From contig JAJLRJ010000011.1 in assembly GCA_024195265.1 (NCBI GenBank), forward strand, positions 661,866 through 725,865: 64,000 nt of DNA, read 5' to 3'. Position numbers and translations under genes: made by a program. Positions 34,505 to 44,635 of this stretch are shown here, in pieces. How positions within the stretch are numbered: the first letter of the stretch is position 1; each line of letters opens with the position of its first letter. Below the pieces are notes generated by a model. That model was not told the origin of the DNA. It did no database searches and saw only the letters and a list, made by a program, of their open reading frames with translations. The DNA is from Dendrophyllia cribrosa (Eukaryota; Cnidaria; Anthozoa; Scleractinia; Dendrophylliidae).

Positions 34505-34852
34505 TTAGGTGCCGTTCATGACAGTCTGCACATTCCGTATGATATTATTGCAGATGCGAAGCCTTGAAATTTCTGATTGACTAATCAGTCGTTGCGAGAA
34601 ACTGCATTCTTCTTGAAAAGCGGACGAGCAGTTCGAGCGCGTTTGGCAAATGTCCCAGACGTATTCAAATACATGACAATTGTAAAGTATCCAAGTAACA
34701 TCCACAGATAAACTACTATGCTTGCCACAATGTTTGGGACGCTTTTCAAACATATCTCTCATCTTGTACAATTTCAGGACTTCAACATTGTTTAGAGGGG
34801 TGTGGGGAAAAACTTTGTAAGGCGATTTGGGTGAGCGAATATTATTGCTCAT
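34505..34852 (-). other. Unrecognised 115-residue open frame
   Basis: The frame starts MSNNIRSPKSPYKVF and has seven Cys in its second half (KHCGKHSS, YNCHVFEYVWDICQTRSNC, EECSF, RICNN). No family is recognised, no signal peptide is visible, and no homologous copy is seen in the window. It could be a remnant exon or chance; nothing flanking supports expression. Confidence 0.25.
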
Positions 34853-37190
34853 TATAAAAAAGTGAAGTGTCCTTAAACATTCTGGCCAGCATTGTAAGTC
34901 CTTCTAGAAAATACCATACGTCTTTCGGGAAATATTTCAGTAACATAAAATATTTAACATAACAAAGACACTACATCTTTAATAAGATTATACATTGCGG
35001 TTTTTAAAACGACGGTCCTCGCGTACCAGTTGTTTCGGTTAAGAAAGGACCTTAAGCTTATCGTAACCGCAAGATAGGTTGTAAATAATAATTGTCTGAC
35101 TGAAATAATTAAAACACTAGTATGATCGACTTAGATCATGATAACACTGATCAATGCTAAAATACTCATAAAACGTGCTCGGATCGACCTGTTTAGTTTG
35201 GCTGTGCTGGATGCAAACTAAACAGGTCGAACAAACAGACCTACCTACCGCAAGAATTTAATTTTCCTTAATCTAAAAAAGCAATTACAGAAAAGGCCAG
35301 GAGCCTATTATACTCCTGTCCTGAAAAGACTAGTTATTTTAAATAATTGATAAGTTACCAAGCAAACGGACAATTTACAACAGTAACCTACCGGCGACGC
35401 AGCTTAAAAAAAGAAGCTCGAAACAGTTGGGATAGCTCTCAGCAAAAATGATTCAGTATAAAAACGTGAAACTTGTTTAAGTATCAATTTTTTATACATA
35501 TTCTTAAATAAACGTAATTTACAATGACTCTCTATAATGGTTGGTTTAGAATACGAAGAAAAGCTATCCTACTCAGGCTATATCTAGCCCGCTTTTCATA
35601 AAAACCCCGAACAAATTTCTGGCCCGAGAATTATATACTAGTATAGCTACTTTTTTTTTTTTTTTTAAAGTGGAGGGTTTTGTAATTTAGCATTTAAAAT
35701 CATGCAATTCAGCAGTTATTAAAATTGCTGTTGACAATTTTTATGCACATAGAATATGAATATAACACTGATTTTTTTAAAAAGAGATCATTAACATCAC
35801 GAAACTGGCGTATGTAGCTTCTCATTTTCATTTTTCATATCCAATCGCGCACAAAGTGAATTTAAGCTCGAATTCTATCATTTTACACAACAAATAGCGC
35901 GTCACGGTTAAAAATTTGCGGTTCTGCAATTCAAACATTCTGATATTAGTTCATTTGACATGATTGATGACATAAATGATACATGATGTGGAAGACATGC
36001 ATATATGGTTGACAATTTGTCAGCATGTTGGCCTGATAACTTGAGGATAAATAATAAATTATCCGACCCACACTTTGCTTATCGGCAAGTCCATAGCTTA
36101 CGTATACGAGATCATTCTATAAAACTGTTGTTGCCTTGGCGCATGAATGTGATAAAACGGACTGGCTCGTTATAGAAATCGGAAAGGTAAGATGAATTTT
36201 TCTTTAATATATCGCATGAAAAATTGTTATTGTTGATAATTTTTCAAGCTTGCATGCTGTTCTAAAAAATTACCAACCATTTAATCACGGTAAAAAAAAA
36301 CACGGTTGGCTTTCAATGAAACTAACAGAAAACTGAGAGACAACCGAGAAAAACTTACAAACATAAATTGCTTTAAAAAAGAAATTTCTTGTACATTTTC
36401 AACTTCTTTTGACGATGCCTGTATAAATGCAGTGTTCATTTATATACAAATGAATTATGAAGAACTCACAAACGGGACCGTCCCGTTAGGCCAAATGCTT
36501 CTGTTAGATTGACAGAAGGGTTCTAATCTTCATATTCCTTCATATGCCTTCTAATCGATCTGGCACGAAAAGGGTATGTACAATTTACGTTTTTATCTTG
36601 CCGATTACTTTATTTTGGACATTTAAGTTTGAGACAGATGCTAGGTTTGAATTGAATTCTGAAATAAATTTTAAAATTTCAATAAACGCGGTAACTGATG
36701 GAAAGTGAAGCCGTGCAGCGAGCAGGTGTTCCACTAACGAAGCATGCGTCCGCATATTTCTCGATCAATAACAAATATCGAGAAAAAAAAGAATAATTTG
36801 GAATATATTCTAGGTATATTGTAGTAACATCTATATTCAACGTATAAATGCGTTAATGTCCTTGAATGTGGGCTTTAGGAGATGTAACAAACTAACTTAC
36901 AAAGCTTGAGTGTCCTTCGCCGTGTATGCATTAGGAGGCCATTATATGCCAAATAAACAAACGTATATAACAACAACAAGAACAACCCTTAATTAAATGT
37001 CCTTTTATGACTTTATGAAACGATTTAGGAGCATAAATAACTCAGCTATATTACTAGTCTCTCATCTCAATGTTCTTTAATACATGTTTATGTGAAGATA
37101 ACAGGCGCGATAACAAACTAGCGGGTTGTTTGGCACAAATTTGGCCACAGAACACATTATCGCTCAGTTCAGTGGCAGTTGTTTGTCACA
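34853..37190. other. AT-rich stretch with no gene seen
   Basis: Only short A/T runs and a small palindrome at about 35170-35235 (CGACCTGTTTAGTTTG and its mirror) are visible. Confidence 0.5.
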
Positions 37191-37195
37191 GCTCC

Positions 37196-37213
37196 CCCCC
37201 CCCCCCCCCCCCT
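37196..37213 (+). repeat. Poly-C tract
   Basis: An uninterrupted C run of about 18 bases. Confidence 0.9.
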
Positions 37214-37353
37214 AGAGCATATAGATTCAGCCCACAATTCGGTTAGTAGGTCTCCTTTCCTCGCTTCTTATGCATTTTTTCATTATTTTGGCGACTTTTC
37301 ATTTTATTTCAAAATAACATGAACCAGAGTCAATAATGCAGACATGTAGTGTA

Positions 37354-37527
37354 CAGTCAAACCTCTATTAAGCGGTCACCCTCGGGGAATAGCCAAATTA
37401 ACTGACCGCTTAGTAGAGGTGACCGCTTAAAAGAGGTTACGTTTACAGTAAATATGGGCAGCGATTTCATTCCGGGGATTTGTTAAGTGACCGCTTAATA
37501 GAGGGCCGCTTAACAGAGGTTTGACTG
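37354..37527. mobile_element. Tc1/mariner- or pogo-like MITE
   Basis: The left end, CAGTCAAACCTCTATTAAG, and right end, TTAACAGAGGTTTGACTG, are inverted. AGCGGTCAC motifs are mirrored inside. A CAGT start next to TA is common in Tc1/mariner and pogo families. Confidence 0.7.
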
Positions 37528-37690
37528 AGTTCTATCTTTTGAGTCTGTCGACGAAATCCTATGGTGTGATGACCATTTAAATGAAACCTCGTCGGCAGTA
37601 CATTTGTCTTGCAATGTTTTAATAAAACGAAATTTGGAACTTTTCTCGAATTTTGATTTTTGGAACTCTTGGGAGTCAAAGGTTTGCAGC
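37525..37690 (+). repeat. Dispersed copy of the roughly 90-bp satellite unit
   Basis: TTTTGAGTCTG, ATCCTATGGTGTGA, AATGAAACCTC and TTTGGAACTCTTGGGAGTCA are shared with 33235-33420. It abuts the end of the MITE at 37354-37527. Confidence 0.8.
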
Positions 37691-37861
37691 AAACCCCTGG
37701 CCATACTCAACTGTCCCTGCTTTATATATATGAATCAGGTTTGCAATTACTCTGCCAGGTGTACCCATGCAATTTTCGTTGGTGTGTAACAGTGTGTTCT
37801 AGTCGCAGCAGGCGTAGTTATTAAAAAACTATTTCTCAATATTTCGATTCCAGAAATTCGA

Positions 37862-38189
37862 ATGGCAGCAAGACAACTCTTCTGCATCTCAGTTCTGCTT
37901 CTCCTGACTCAAATGTTCTTCAGAGCAGTGACCGCTCAGCAATGTACTAGCGGTGGATCCGAGAAATCCATCTTAGGCTGGATGTTACAGGGACACATCT
38001 ACAAGACGATGTTTGCAGAACTCTCACATACGTGCGTATTGACGTGTCGTAAAGACGATAGATGTCAAAGTTTAAATTGGATAATCTCCCTCTCTATGTG
38101 CGAGTTCAGTAATCGAACTAAGGAAGCCAGGCCTGAGGATTTCATTCAAAACCCAGACAGATTTTATTTTAGAAGAGACAAAAACAGAG
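37862..38189 (+). CDS. Gene C exon 1: signal peptide and PAN/apple domain
   Basis: [20 protein letters not shown] is the leader; the mature part starts near QQCTSGGS. The PAN core contains [17 protein letters not shown] and [17 protein letters not shown]. The donor is AGAG|GTAAAC, the same junction as gene B. A TTCCAG just before the ATG suggests a 5' UTR intron. Confidence 0.9.
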
Positions 38190-41100
38190 GTAAACTAATG
38201 TAAACATGGAAAGTAATGTTATTACAAAATGTTATTGTATGTGTACACCTTGGTTTGTATTAAAGATAGATGAATGCTTATTCATTTGTCTCACAGTGGA
38301 GTCAGTTTGAGGTGTTGATCGCGACGTTTCGACTATGTGCGCTATTACTGCTAGTCTTCATCAGGCGATTGATAACGTGTCGCTTTATGCATATCAATAG
38401 CAGCGAACCAACGACGTGCTACATAAAGCGACACGCAATCAATCGACGTCATCGGCTGATGAAGACAAGCAGTCAGAGTAAAAGTAGTCGAAATGTCGCG
38501 ATCAGCATCTCAAAGTGACTCCATCGTGACTGAGACAAATGAATAACCATTCATCCATGGTAAAGTAACTATGAACTGAAAAAAGATAATATTGCTTTTG
38601 GCGTTCCAGTCCCCCTCGGTTCCATTCCTGAACTGCCTGCTGAGACGTGCAAAGAGATCAAGGCGAGTGAAGGAGGACAAGCAGTCAGCAGTAAATACTG
38701 GCTGTATACCGTGAAACCTGGTGTGTCGGTTCTTGCTCACTGCAACATGGAGACAAATGGTGAGTTGTAGTTCAGTTAGTATAGGAAATCATGATTATCA
38801 ATAGGTGTCGTCACAAGTCACATTCAAAATTCTCGGGTAGACTTCGGAAATTTTGGGGGGTCTTCGGGTCAACTATTCAAATCAAATCTATTCAAAAAAC
38901 TATTTTTTTCGGAGTGCGTGACGAGCCTAAAGGATGTCTTGGTAGGAGGTTACGTACTCGGGAGAGAAGTCACTACCATTTAATTTAAGATTTATTGTTG
39001 TTGTTGTTGTTTATTCAGACGTGGACGAGTGCAGTGTTTCTCCCTCTGTCTGTGACGTCAATGCCAACTGCACAAACACTCAAGGCTCTCATTTCTGTAC
39101 TTGCAAGTCAGGATTCTCTGGTGACGGGAAAACTTGCACAGGTATAAACTAATTTTGCGGTCGTTATTTGGTTTTCTTAATTTGTTAATAAACCAGAACT
39201 CTCTGTTGTTTTTTATTCAGACGTTAACGAGTGCACTGCGTCCTCTCCTGTTTGTGACGTCAATGCCATCTGTACGAACACCCGAGGATCTTATTTGTGT
39301 ACTTGCAAGCCAGGATTCTCTGGTGACGGGAAAACTTGCACAGGTAAGAACTAATAGCCCTTATTCATGTTTACGTCAGACTAGCTAATTTCACCTCCAT
39401 GCCTCGCTTTCGAAGTGTAAACCTGTGATAATCTCATCAATGTTTTCTCAAAGGAGCAAAGTTGAAAAGAATACCCAGTCAAAAACAATGTGAACTTGTC
39501 AAAGGTTTGCAAGGAATCTCGTACAAAGGCTTGGTGGTGAATTTTGAGCTGGTGACGTCATCGCGCACAAGGCCTATTATGTGGTCGTGATTGGATCGTC
39601 CGTTTTTATTTTGTTCCACGCTCGTGACAAGATAAACACTACATCTTTCTCATTTCATTAGATGCTTCATTCAGAACCGCAGTCTTTACAAACCTCGGTA
39701 CAAATGGGAGACTGGGTCCAACATCACTTAATGGTGGCTACAGTGGTCAGGATCATGACGGTCAAGTAACAGTGGTCAGCGGTATTCAGCAATGGATTGT
39801 GCCTCGGACAGGTGACTACAGAATAGAAGCAGTAGGAGCTGCAGGAGGGTACGGTACCAACAGCAACAATGGTCAGTACCGTGGAAGAGGTGCTAGAATG
39901 ATAGGAACTTTCCGCTTAACTAAAAGCGAAACAATTCAGATTCTTGTTGGTCAAAAAGGAAGTATTAATAGCAATGGACCCAGCTCAGGAGGCGGTGGAG
40001 GTACGTTTGTAGTGAGAGGCAGCAACACGCCTTTGATAATAGCTGGAGGAGGAGGAGGCATGGAAGGTGCTAAATCAAGACATACAGGATGTGATGCCTC
40101 AACAGGCAATGCTGGGAGAGCTGGGTACAAGTCATGGTCAGGGGGGAGCGGTGGACAGGGTGCACAGACCGCCGACAGTGGTAACTCAGGTGAGATAAGT
40201 TTTCGTGGTCTGAACAATTTAATCCGTACCGCCCTACCGTTATGATACAATCGACGGTTCCATGTGCGACCACCTCTTCAAGCGACCACTTTTTTAAAAT
40301 TCCAAGTTTCTTCCTGTCAACAACAACAACAACAACTTTATTTTTCTACCCATACAATCGAAAGAAAGAAATTAACATGAAATGAAATTAAATAGCAAAA
40401 ATGGTATTGACTTCTTAAAATAACTAGGGAGTTAAAGAGACTAGGAAGCCAAATTGCATAAACTAAATTACAATATTAGGGTCGGAAGACACACAAACAA
40501 ATGACACAAGACACAAGACACAAGACACAAGACACAAGACACAAAGGCACAAGACACAACATACAATACACAAGATACAATACACAAGACACAAGACACA
40601 AGACACAAGACACGAAACACAAGACACAAAACACAAGACAAGATACAAATGTCAAATCGCTATAATCCAAACCTCTCGCAAGTGAGCGCACCCATAAATA
40701 TTTCGATGTAACTACAGACGCAAATTGACAGTCCAATAAAACGAAACATTTGTCCCTTGCATCAAAACTTCAATATAATACAATATTTTGCGCTTAAAAT
40801 TAATACAGGTTCATACGGCTTAAAGCTAAAACCCCCTGTTGTCTGACCTCTCGCATGCGACCACCTTCGCTTTGCATTTTGGGTGGTCGTTTACGGGAGG
40901 TTCAACTGCATCTTAAAGGGCCTTTGTAGCCAATTTTTAATGTCTACTTGCGAGCATGTTTGGCCACCCTACGCAAGTTTGTCCGCAAGTTGAAATTTCT
41001 AAAACTTGAATCGACTTGCACTTAAAGTAACCACGCTACCCCACGCAGTATGACACCGATATAATATTAGATTTAAATTAAATGATTTTCATTGGAAGAG

Positions 41101-41788
41101 GCCTGTGTTAACCTCGTACCCAGATCTCACTCGTGCTTGTACTGACCGTGGGAGATCTGGGTACGAGATTAGGCCTGTGTTTGGGGGATCTGTTCTCGTA
41201 GATTATTTTTGCTGTCCAGCCACTAACCAGATCAGACCCGCAAGTCCATAATTTCCTCTACAATGATGTTAGATGATGTTACAATGATGTAACAATGATG
41301 TTACAATGATGTTACAATGATGTTAGATACACAGAAACGTCCTATCACGACTATAATGTTTTATCTTTTTGCTTAAAAGTTTTTCAGCAAACCATCTCCG
41401 GCTGTCATACAGAAATGAGCTAACTTTTTATATGATTTCTATTTTAGGTGGTGGCGGTGGTGGTTTTTACTCCAACGGAAGAAGTTCAACACAGTTTGGT
41501 GGTCCCTCAGGTAACGGTGGAGAAGGCGGCAGGGGTTTTCTTCAGGGAGGAGTGGGTGGAAGAGCCTGGCATAACAATGCAGTTGGAGGGTTTGGAGGAG
41601 GCGGTGGTGCTTATGGATCTGGTGGAGGTGCTGGGGGTGGAGGTGGCTACTCCGGGGGTAGTAGTGGGGATAATGAATCTGACTCCTGTGGAGGAGGAGG
41701 AGGATCTTACAATGCTGGAGCAAATCAGCAAAATGAATGTTGTTACAATACTGCAGGACATGGTCAGGTTACCATAACATCAATATAG
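37862..41788 (+). CDS. Gene C: secreted PAN-fibrinogen-like-cbEGF-cbEGF-glycine-rich (ALK-type) protein
   Basis: Six coding exons: 37862-38189, 38610-38759, 39019-39141, 39221-39343, 39662-40189 and 41448-41788. They sum to 1593 nt, an exact frame for 530 residues. Modules: signal peptide (1-about 24), PAN (about 26-109), short fibrinogen-like segment (110-159), two cbEGF (160-241), glycine-rich domain of the ALK/LTK type (about 242-530). All introns are phase 1. No kinase, transmembrane or anchor segment follows; the frame stops right after the domain, so a soluble product is expected. In ALK/LTK receptors the same glycine-rich fold binds small protein ligands; whether this one does is not shown. 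Residues 1-241 parallel gene B, which ends in D8C instead. AATAAA at 42121-42126 is a possible poly(A) signal. Confidence 0.87.
38268..38560. mobile_element. Inverted-repeat MITE in gene C intron 1
   Basis: The left arm contains GAATGCTTATTCATTTGTCTC and GTTGATCGCGACGTTTCGAC; the right arm mirrors it at about 38485-38558 (GTCGAAATGTCGCGATCAGC, then GAGACAAATGAATAACCATTC). An inner pair, CGTGTCGCTTTATG, is also mirrored. Confidence 0.8.
38610..38759 (+). CDS. Gene C exon 2: short fibrinogen-like segment
   Basis: 150 nt, phase 1 both ends, acceptor CGTTCCAG, donor AATG|GTGAGT. It reads [20 protein letters not shown] and [19 protein letters not shown]. It is one codon longer than the gene B exon (an extra Gly). 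Confidence 0.8.
39019..39141 (+). CDS. Gene C exon 3: calcium-binding EGF domain 1
   Basis: TATTCAG acceptor, CACAG|GTATAA donor, 123 nt, phase 1 both ends. It begins [18 protein letters not shown], with [12 protein letters not shown], where His takes the place of the usual aromatic Tyr/Phe neighbour. Confidence 0.9.
39221..39343 (+). CDS. Gene C exon 4: calcium-binding EGF domain 2
   Basis: 123 nt, phase 1 both ends, begins [18 protein letters not shown], with [12 protein letters not shown]. The preceding intron is 79 bp, the same length as gene A's and nearly identical in sequence. Confidence 0.9.
39352..39582. mobile_element. MITE with TAGGCCTT-type ends, copy 1 (gene C intron 4)
   Basis: The left part, TAGCCCTTATTCATG with GTTTACGTCA, and the right part, GGTGACGTCATCGCGCACAAG plus GCCTATTA, are imperfect inverted ends. 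The interior matches 45737-45962 in reverse orientation, including GAACTTGTCAAAGGTTTGCA and its complement. Confidence 0.7.
39662..40189 (+). CDS. Gene C exon 5: glycine-rich domain, first part
   Basis: 528 nt, phase 1 both ends, acceptor TTCATTAG, donor CAG|GTGAGA. It carries the family's landmarks in order: [70 protein letters not shown] and [11 protein letters not shown]. Confidence 0.9.
40320..40340 (+). repeat. (AAC)n microsatellite
   Basis: CAACAACAACAACAACAAC in gene C intron 5. Confidence 0.85.
40489..40650 (+). repeat. (ACACAAG)n-type tandem repeat
   Basis: Imperfect units of ACACAAG and ATACAA, open on the minus strand as LVSCVLC repeats by composition only. Gene C intron 5. Confidence 0.9.
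41100..41178. repeat. Small palindrome
   Basis: ACCTCGTACCCAGATCTCA and TGGGAGATCTGGGTACGAGAT are reverse complements across a loop of about 20 bp. Confidence 0.75.
41262..41329 (+). repeat. (ACAATGATGTT)n tandem repeat
   Basis: About six 11-bp units in gene C intron 5. Confidence 0.85.
41448..41788 (+). CDS. Gene C exon 6: glycine-rich domain, second part, and stop
   Basis: Acceptor ATTTTAG at 41441-41447. It continues [26 protein letters not shown] and [14 protein letters not shown] and ends [14 protein letters not shown]. The C-terminal NxGxGxVTI ending is typical of the complete domain, so the module is whole. Confidence 0.9.
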
Positions 41789-41934
41789 ACTACAATAGGC
41801 CATTTTCGAGTTCCTTTATGTCCCGTTATCAAAGCCAGGTGTCAAACTTTCATATGAAAACGAGTTTTCATTGACATGGGTTACTCAACAAAGTTTTGTA
41901 CGGGGATGCTCCGCCCCGAGGTCCAAACCCTTTT

Positions 41935-42095
41935 TGACAGAAAAGGTACCCCTTTCATACCTTTCATTGAAAATGGTACCCCTTTCATGTACCTTTCATT
42001 AAAAATGGTACCCCTTTCATATACCTTTCATTGAAAATGGTACCCCTTTCATGTACCTTTCATTAAAAATGGTACCCCTTTCATATAGCCTTTCC
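41935..42095 (+). repeat. Tandem repeat GGTACCCCTTTCATATACCT
   Basis: Four to five units of about 32 bp: ATGGTACCCCTTTCAT, then ACCTTTCATT(A/G)AAA. The flank CGGGGATGCTCCGCCCCGAGG also occurs near 49747 with the same repeat at 49820, so this belongs to a dispersed element. Confidence 0.85.
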
Positions 42096-42688
42096 GTGCG
42101 TCTGTTTGGCATCCCGTGGAAATAAAATTGCGCTACATGGGGTGACTACCAGAATTACATTTAATTATTATTTACATCAAAACAAATGAACGATCTGTAC
42201 ATTTCTGTAGCTTCTTTAACCGCTTCATTAAATTGTATAGGCACGTCAGAGAAAATATTCTCTGAGAAACCTTGACAACTAAAGGTATAAAAATGTGTGA
42301 GAAATATCGGAACCCGGGGGGAGGGGGGGGGGGGGGGAGGGGGACTCCCATATAAAAATGACGGGGGTGCTCGTCGTACCTTTTAGGGTATGTAATAAAC
42401 GAAAAAAAGCAAGGCTGATTCGACAGTGAAGGAATATAAAAATGTAATTTATCCAATATTTCAAAAGGCACGGCCTTTCTTCTTCAGGGTATTACAAATA
42501 ATGACTATGGGTAAACTAGGACGTTACAATTTAAATTTGAGTATAGCGTGCAATATGATGCTATGATAACATATAATACAATGGAAAAGTAACCGTTGAA
42601 GATTTAAAGCTTAAAAAACCGTTACAAAAGAGATGAAAAAAGAAGAACATGCAACATATAGAAGTAGATATAAACGGAAATAAAGGTA

Positions 42689-43445
42689 TTACATTTCATC
42701 TTTTTTATTAATTCCTAGAGGTTCAAGAGTGTTACCTCTATCGATGAGATATGCTTCTCTTGCTTTGCGTACAGCGTCACGATTAGAATGAATAAGTTCG
42801 AGTGGAATGAGTGTTATGTCTTTAGCTGAATGGTCGCTAGTGAGGAAATGTTCTGATACTGTAGTGGGCTTAGATATGTTAGCTGGGTTGTCAACTGTTC
42901 TGCGGTGTTCGTTAAAACGGTCCTTAAGTCGTCGTTTGGTTTCACCAATGTACTGTTTGTGGCAACGATTGCATTGTATCATGTAGATGACGTTTTTAGA
43001 GTTGCAGTCGATGTGTTGAGTGATGAGTCTAGTTTCACCTGTAGAATTAAATGTATAGGTTGTTTGCCCGTCAGATATGTAGGAACATGTTAAACAGTTT
43101 TTTCCACATGGATATGAACCCAGAGGTGGATGGGTTTGTGTGAGGCTGCGTAGTTTGGCTTTAACTAGGAAATTACTAAGGTTGTTACTACGTCTAAAAG
43201 CTACAATAGGGGCAGCTTTGAAGACATTATAACAACGAGGGGATGAGGCTAGGATGCTGAAGTGCTTTAGAATAATGGATGAAATGGAACGAAGGGCTGG
43301 GTTATAAGTGATGACAAAGGGGACACGTTCTGGTTGGTCGAGTGTGGAACTGTCCTTAGGTCTAAGTGCCTCGGTTCGCGTGATGTTGTGTACGCGTCGT
43401 ATTTCCTGTTTGATGAAATGACGATTGTAACCCCGTTTGTTTAGG
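42689..43445 (-). pseudogene. Penelope-like retroelement C-terminal fragment with GIY-YIG domain
   Basis: One continuous minus-strand frame of about 250 codons runs from near 43445 to the stop at 42689. It starts NKRGYNRHFIKQEIRRV and contains RVPFVITYNPALRSI, then a Cys cluster (GSYPCGKNCLTCSY) and finally a GIY-YIG nuclease segment, VIYMIQCNRCHKQYIGETKR, with LKDRFNEHRR. This is the tail of Penelope polymerases, where the nuclease nicks target DNA. The reverse transcriptase part is missing (5' truncation), but no stop or frameshift breaks what remains, so the insertion is fairly young. The element lies inside a DNA-transposon-like inverted repeat. Confidence 0.85.
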
Positions 43446-43597
43446 GTATGAGCCGAAAAAATATGGATGACATGTGTTGTTTTAGAACCTCTTAGGGGTA
43501 AAAAGTATTTTGAGCCACGCCCATCAAACGAGATTCTGGTACCTTTTAGGGTGTTTTTCGAAAATTTCCGACGAGCATCCCCGTCATTTTTATATGG

Positions 43598-43602
<5 letters not shown>

Positions 43603-43635
<33 letters not shown>

Positions 43636-43637
43636 TG
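43603..43637 (+). repeat. Poly-C homopolymer
   Basis: About 33 consecutive C at the right terminus of the inverted-repeat element; the left terminus has a matching poly-G run. Confidence 0.9.
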
Positions 43638-43936
43638 GGTATCGGAACTCAACCATTCTGATCTGTGTATGACACATTCAAGACCCCATACCGCAGTATT
43701 CAATCCCAGGATCGAAGTTCTGTTTTCAATATGATGCAGAAGTTTGCTTTTTCACTGTTAGATCCGAAGCGATTTTTACATTTGCGTGTGGAATAATAAA
43801 TTATAACTAAGTACGTACCGTGTTATCCAGCCTGTTCTTTATCTTGGATTATTGCATGAAGATTATTGCACTATTAAATTCATTAAATTGATTGATATTA
43901 TGGGTCGACAAAATCCTATGGTGTGCATGATACCAT

Positions 43937-44120
43937 ACACCTTATTCCAAAATGGCGGCCATTTTATTATTCTTTTATATCCATGTAAATTAGCCCTCAT
44001 GGCCTCGTTAGCATGTGCAAAATACAAAAGAATTTTCAAGTGAAAATGAGGCCATGAGGGCTAATTAACATGCATATAAAAGAATAATAAATTGGCTGCC
44101 ATTTTGGAATAAGGTGTATT
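43937..44120. mobile_element. Foldback element with arms of about 70 bp
   Basis: Left arm: ACACCTTATTCCAAAATGGC, ATTATTCTTTTATATCCATG and AGCCCTCATGGCCTC. The right arm is its complement, ending GGAATAAGGTGT near 44118. The loop is about 40 bp. It abuts the satellite array. Confidence 0.8.
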
Positions 44121-44635
44121 TGTTCTAACTTTTGAGTCTGTTGATGAAATCCTATGGTATGACCGTTCAAATAAAATCTCTTCGTCAGACCTTTTGCATG
44201 GTACCACTTGTTCTAACTTTTGAGTCTGTGGATGAAGAAATCCTATGGTGTGACCATTCAAATGAAACCTCTTCAGCAGTACTTTTGCATGGTACCACTT
44301 GTTCTAACTTTTGAGTCTATGGATGAAGAAATCCTATGGTGTGACCATTCAAATGAAACCTCTTCAGCAGTACTTTTGCATGGTACCATTTGTTCTAACT
44401 TTTGAGTCGGTGGATGAAATCCTATGGTGTGACCATTCAAATGAAACCTCTTCAGCAGTACTTTTGCATGGTACCATTTGTTCTAACTTTTGAGTCTGTT
44501 GATGAAATCCTATGGTGTGACCATTCAAATGAAACCTCTTCAGCAGTACTTTTGCATGGTACCATTTGTTCTAACTTTTGAGTCTGTGGACGACATCCTA
44601 TGGTGTGACCATTCGAATGAAACCTCTTCGGAGGG
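44121..44635 (+). repeat. Tandem satellite, about six units of about 90 bp
   Basis: Units start GTTCTAACTTTTGAGTCTG near 44122, 44210, 44301, 44391, 44481 and 44570, each with ATCCTATGGTGTGACC, CAAATGAAACCTCTTC and TTTTGCATGGTACCA. Length differences come mainly from a GAAGAA/GAA change. Both strands contain short open frames by composition. Confidence 0.95.

Larger units (their letters stand above)
29903..37861. other. Intergenic interval between head-to-head genes B and C
   Basis: About 8 kb of AT-rich DNA with no confident gene. It holds a hAT-like MITE (30898-31252), single copies of the roughly 90-bp satellite unit (33235-33400, 37525-37690), a pogo-like MITE (37354-37527) and poly-C near 37196. 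It must contain both 5' ends, but no promoter element can be assigned by eye. Confidence 0.6.
42300..43640. mobile_element. G/C-ended inverted-repeat element (copy 3) with an inserted Penelope fragment
   Basis: The left end is a poly-G run (42315-42340) followed by ACTCCCATATAAAAATGACG, GGGGTGCTCGTCG. The right end (43540-43640) mirrors this: CGACGAGCATCCCCGTC, ATTTTTATATGGGAGTC, then about 35 C. The interior near 43470-43560 matches copies 1 and 2. About 1.05 kb of Penelope-like sequence fills the middle. Confidence 0.65.

Noticed and set aside
39951..40250. Proline-rich minus-strand frame
   Set aside because: Antisense shadow of the glycine codons of gene C exon 5; the sense strand has the recognisable domain.
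40489..40650. Possible CRISPR-like array of short repeats
   Set aside because: Units are contiguous without unique spacers and the genome is eukaryotic; it is a simple tandem repeat.
40463..40736. Cysteine-rich minus-strand frames (VLCLVSC repeats) resembling a small membrane or disulfide-rich peptide
   Set aside because: Product of the ACACAAG tandem repeat inside a gene C intron; not a gene.
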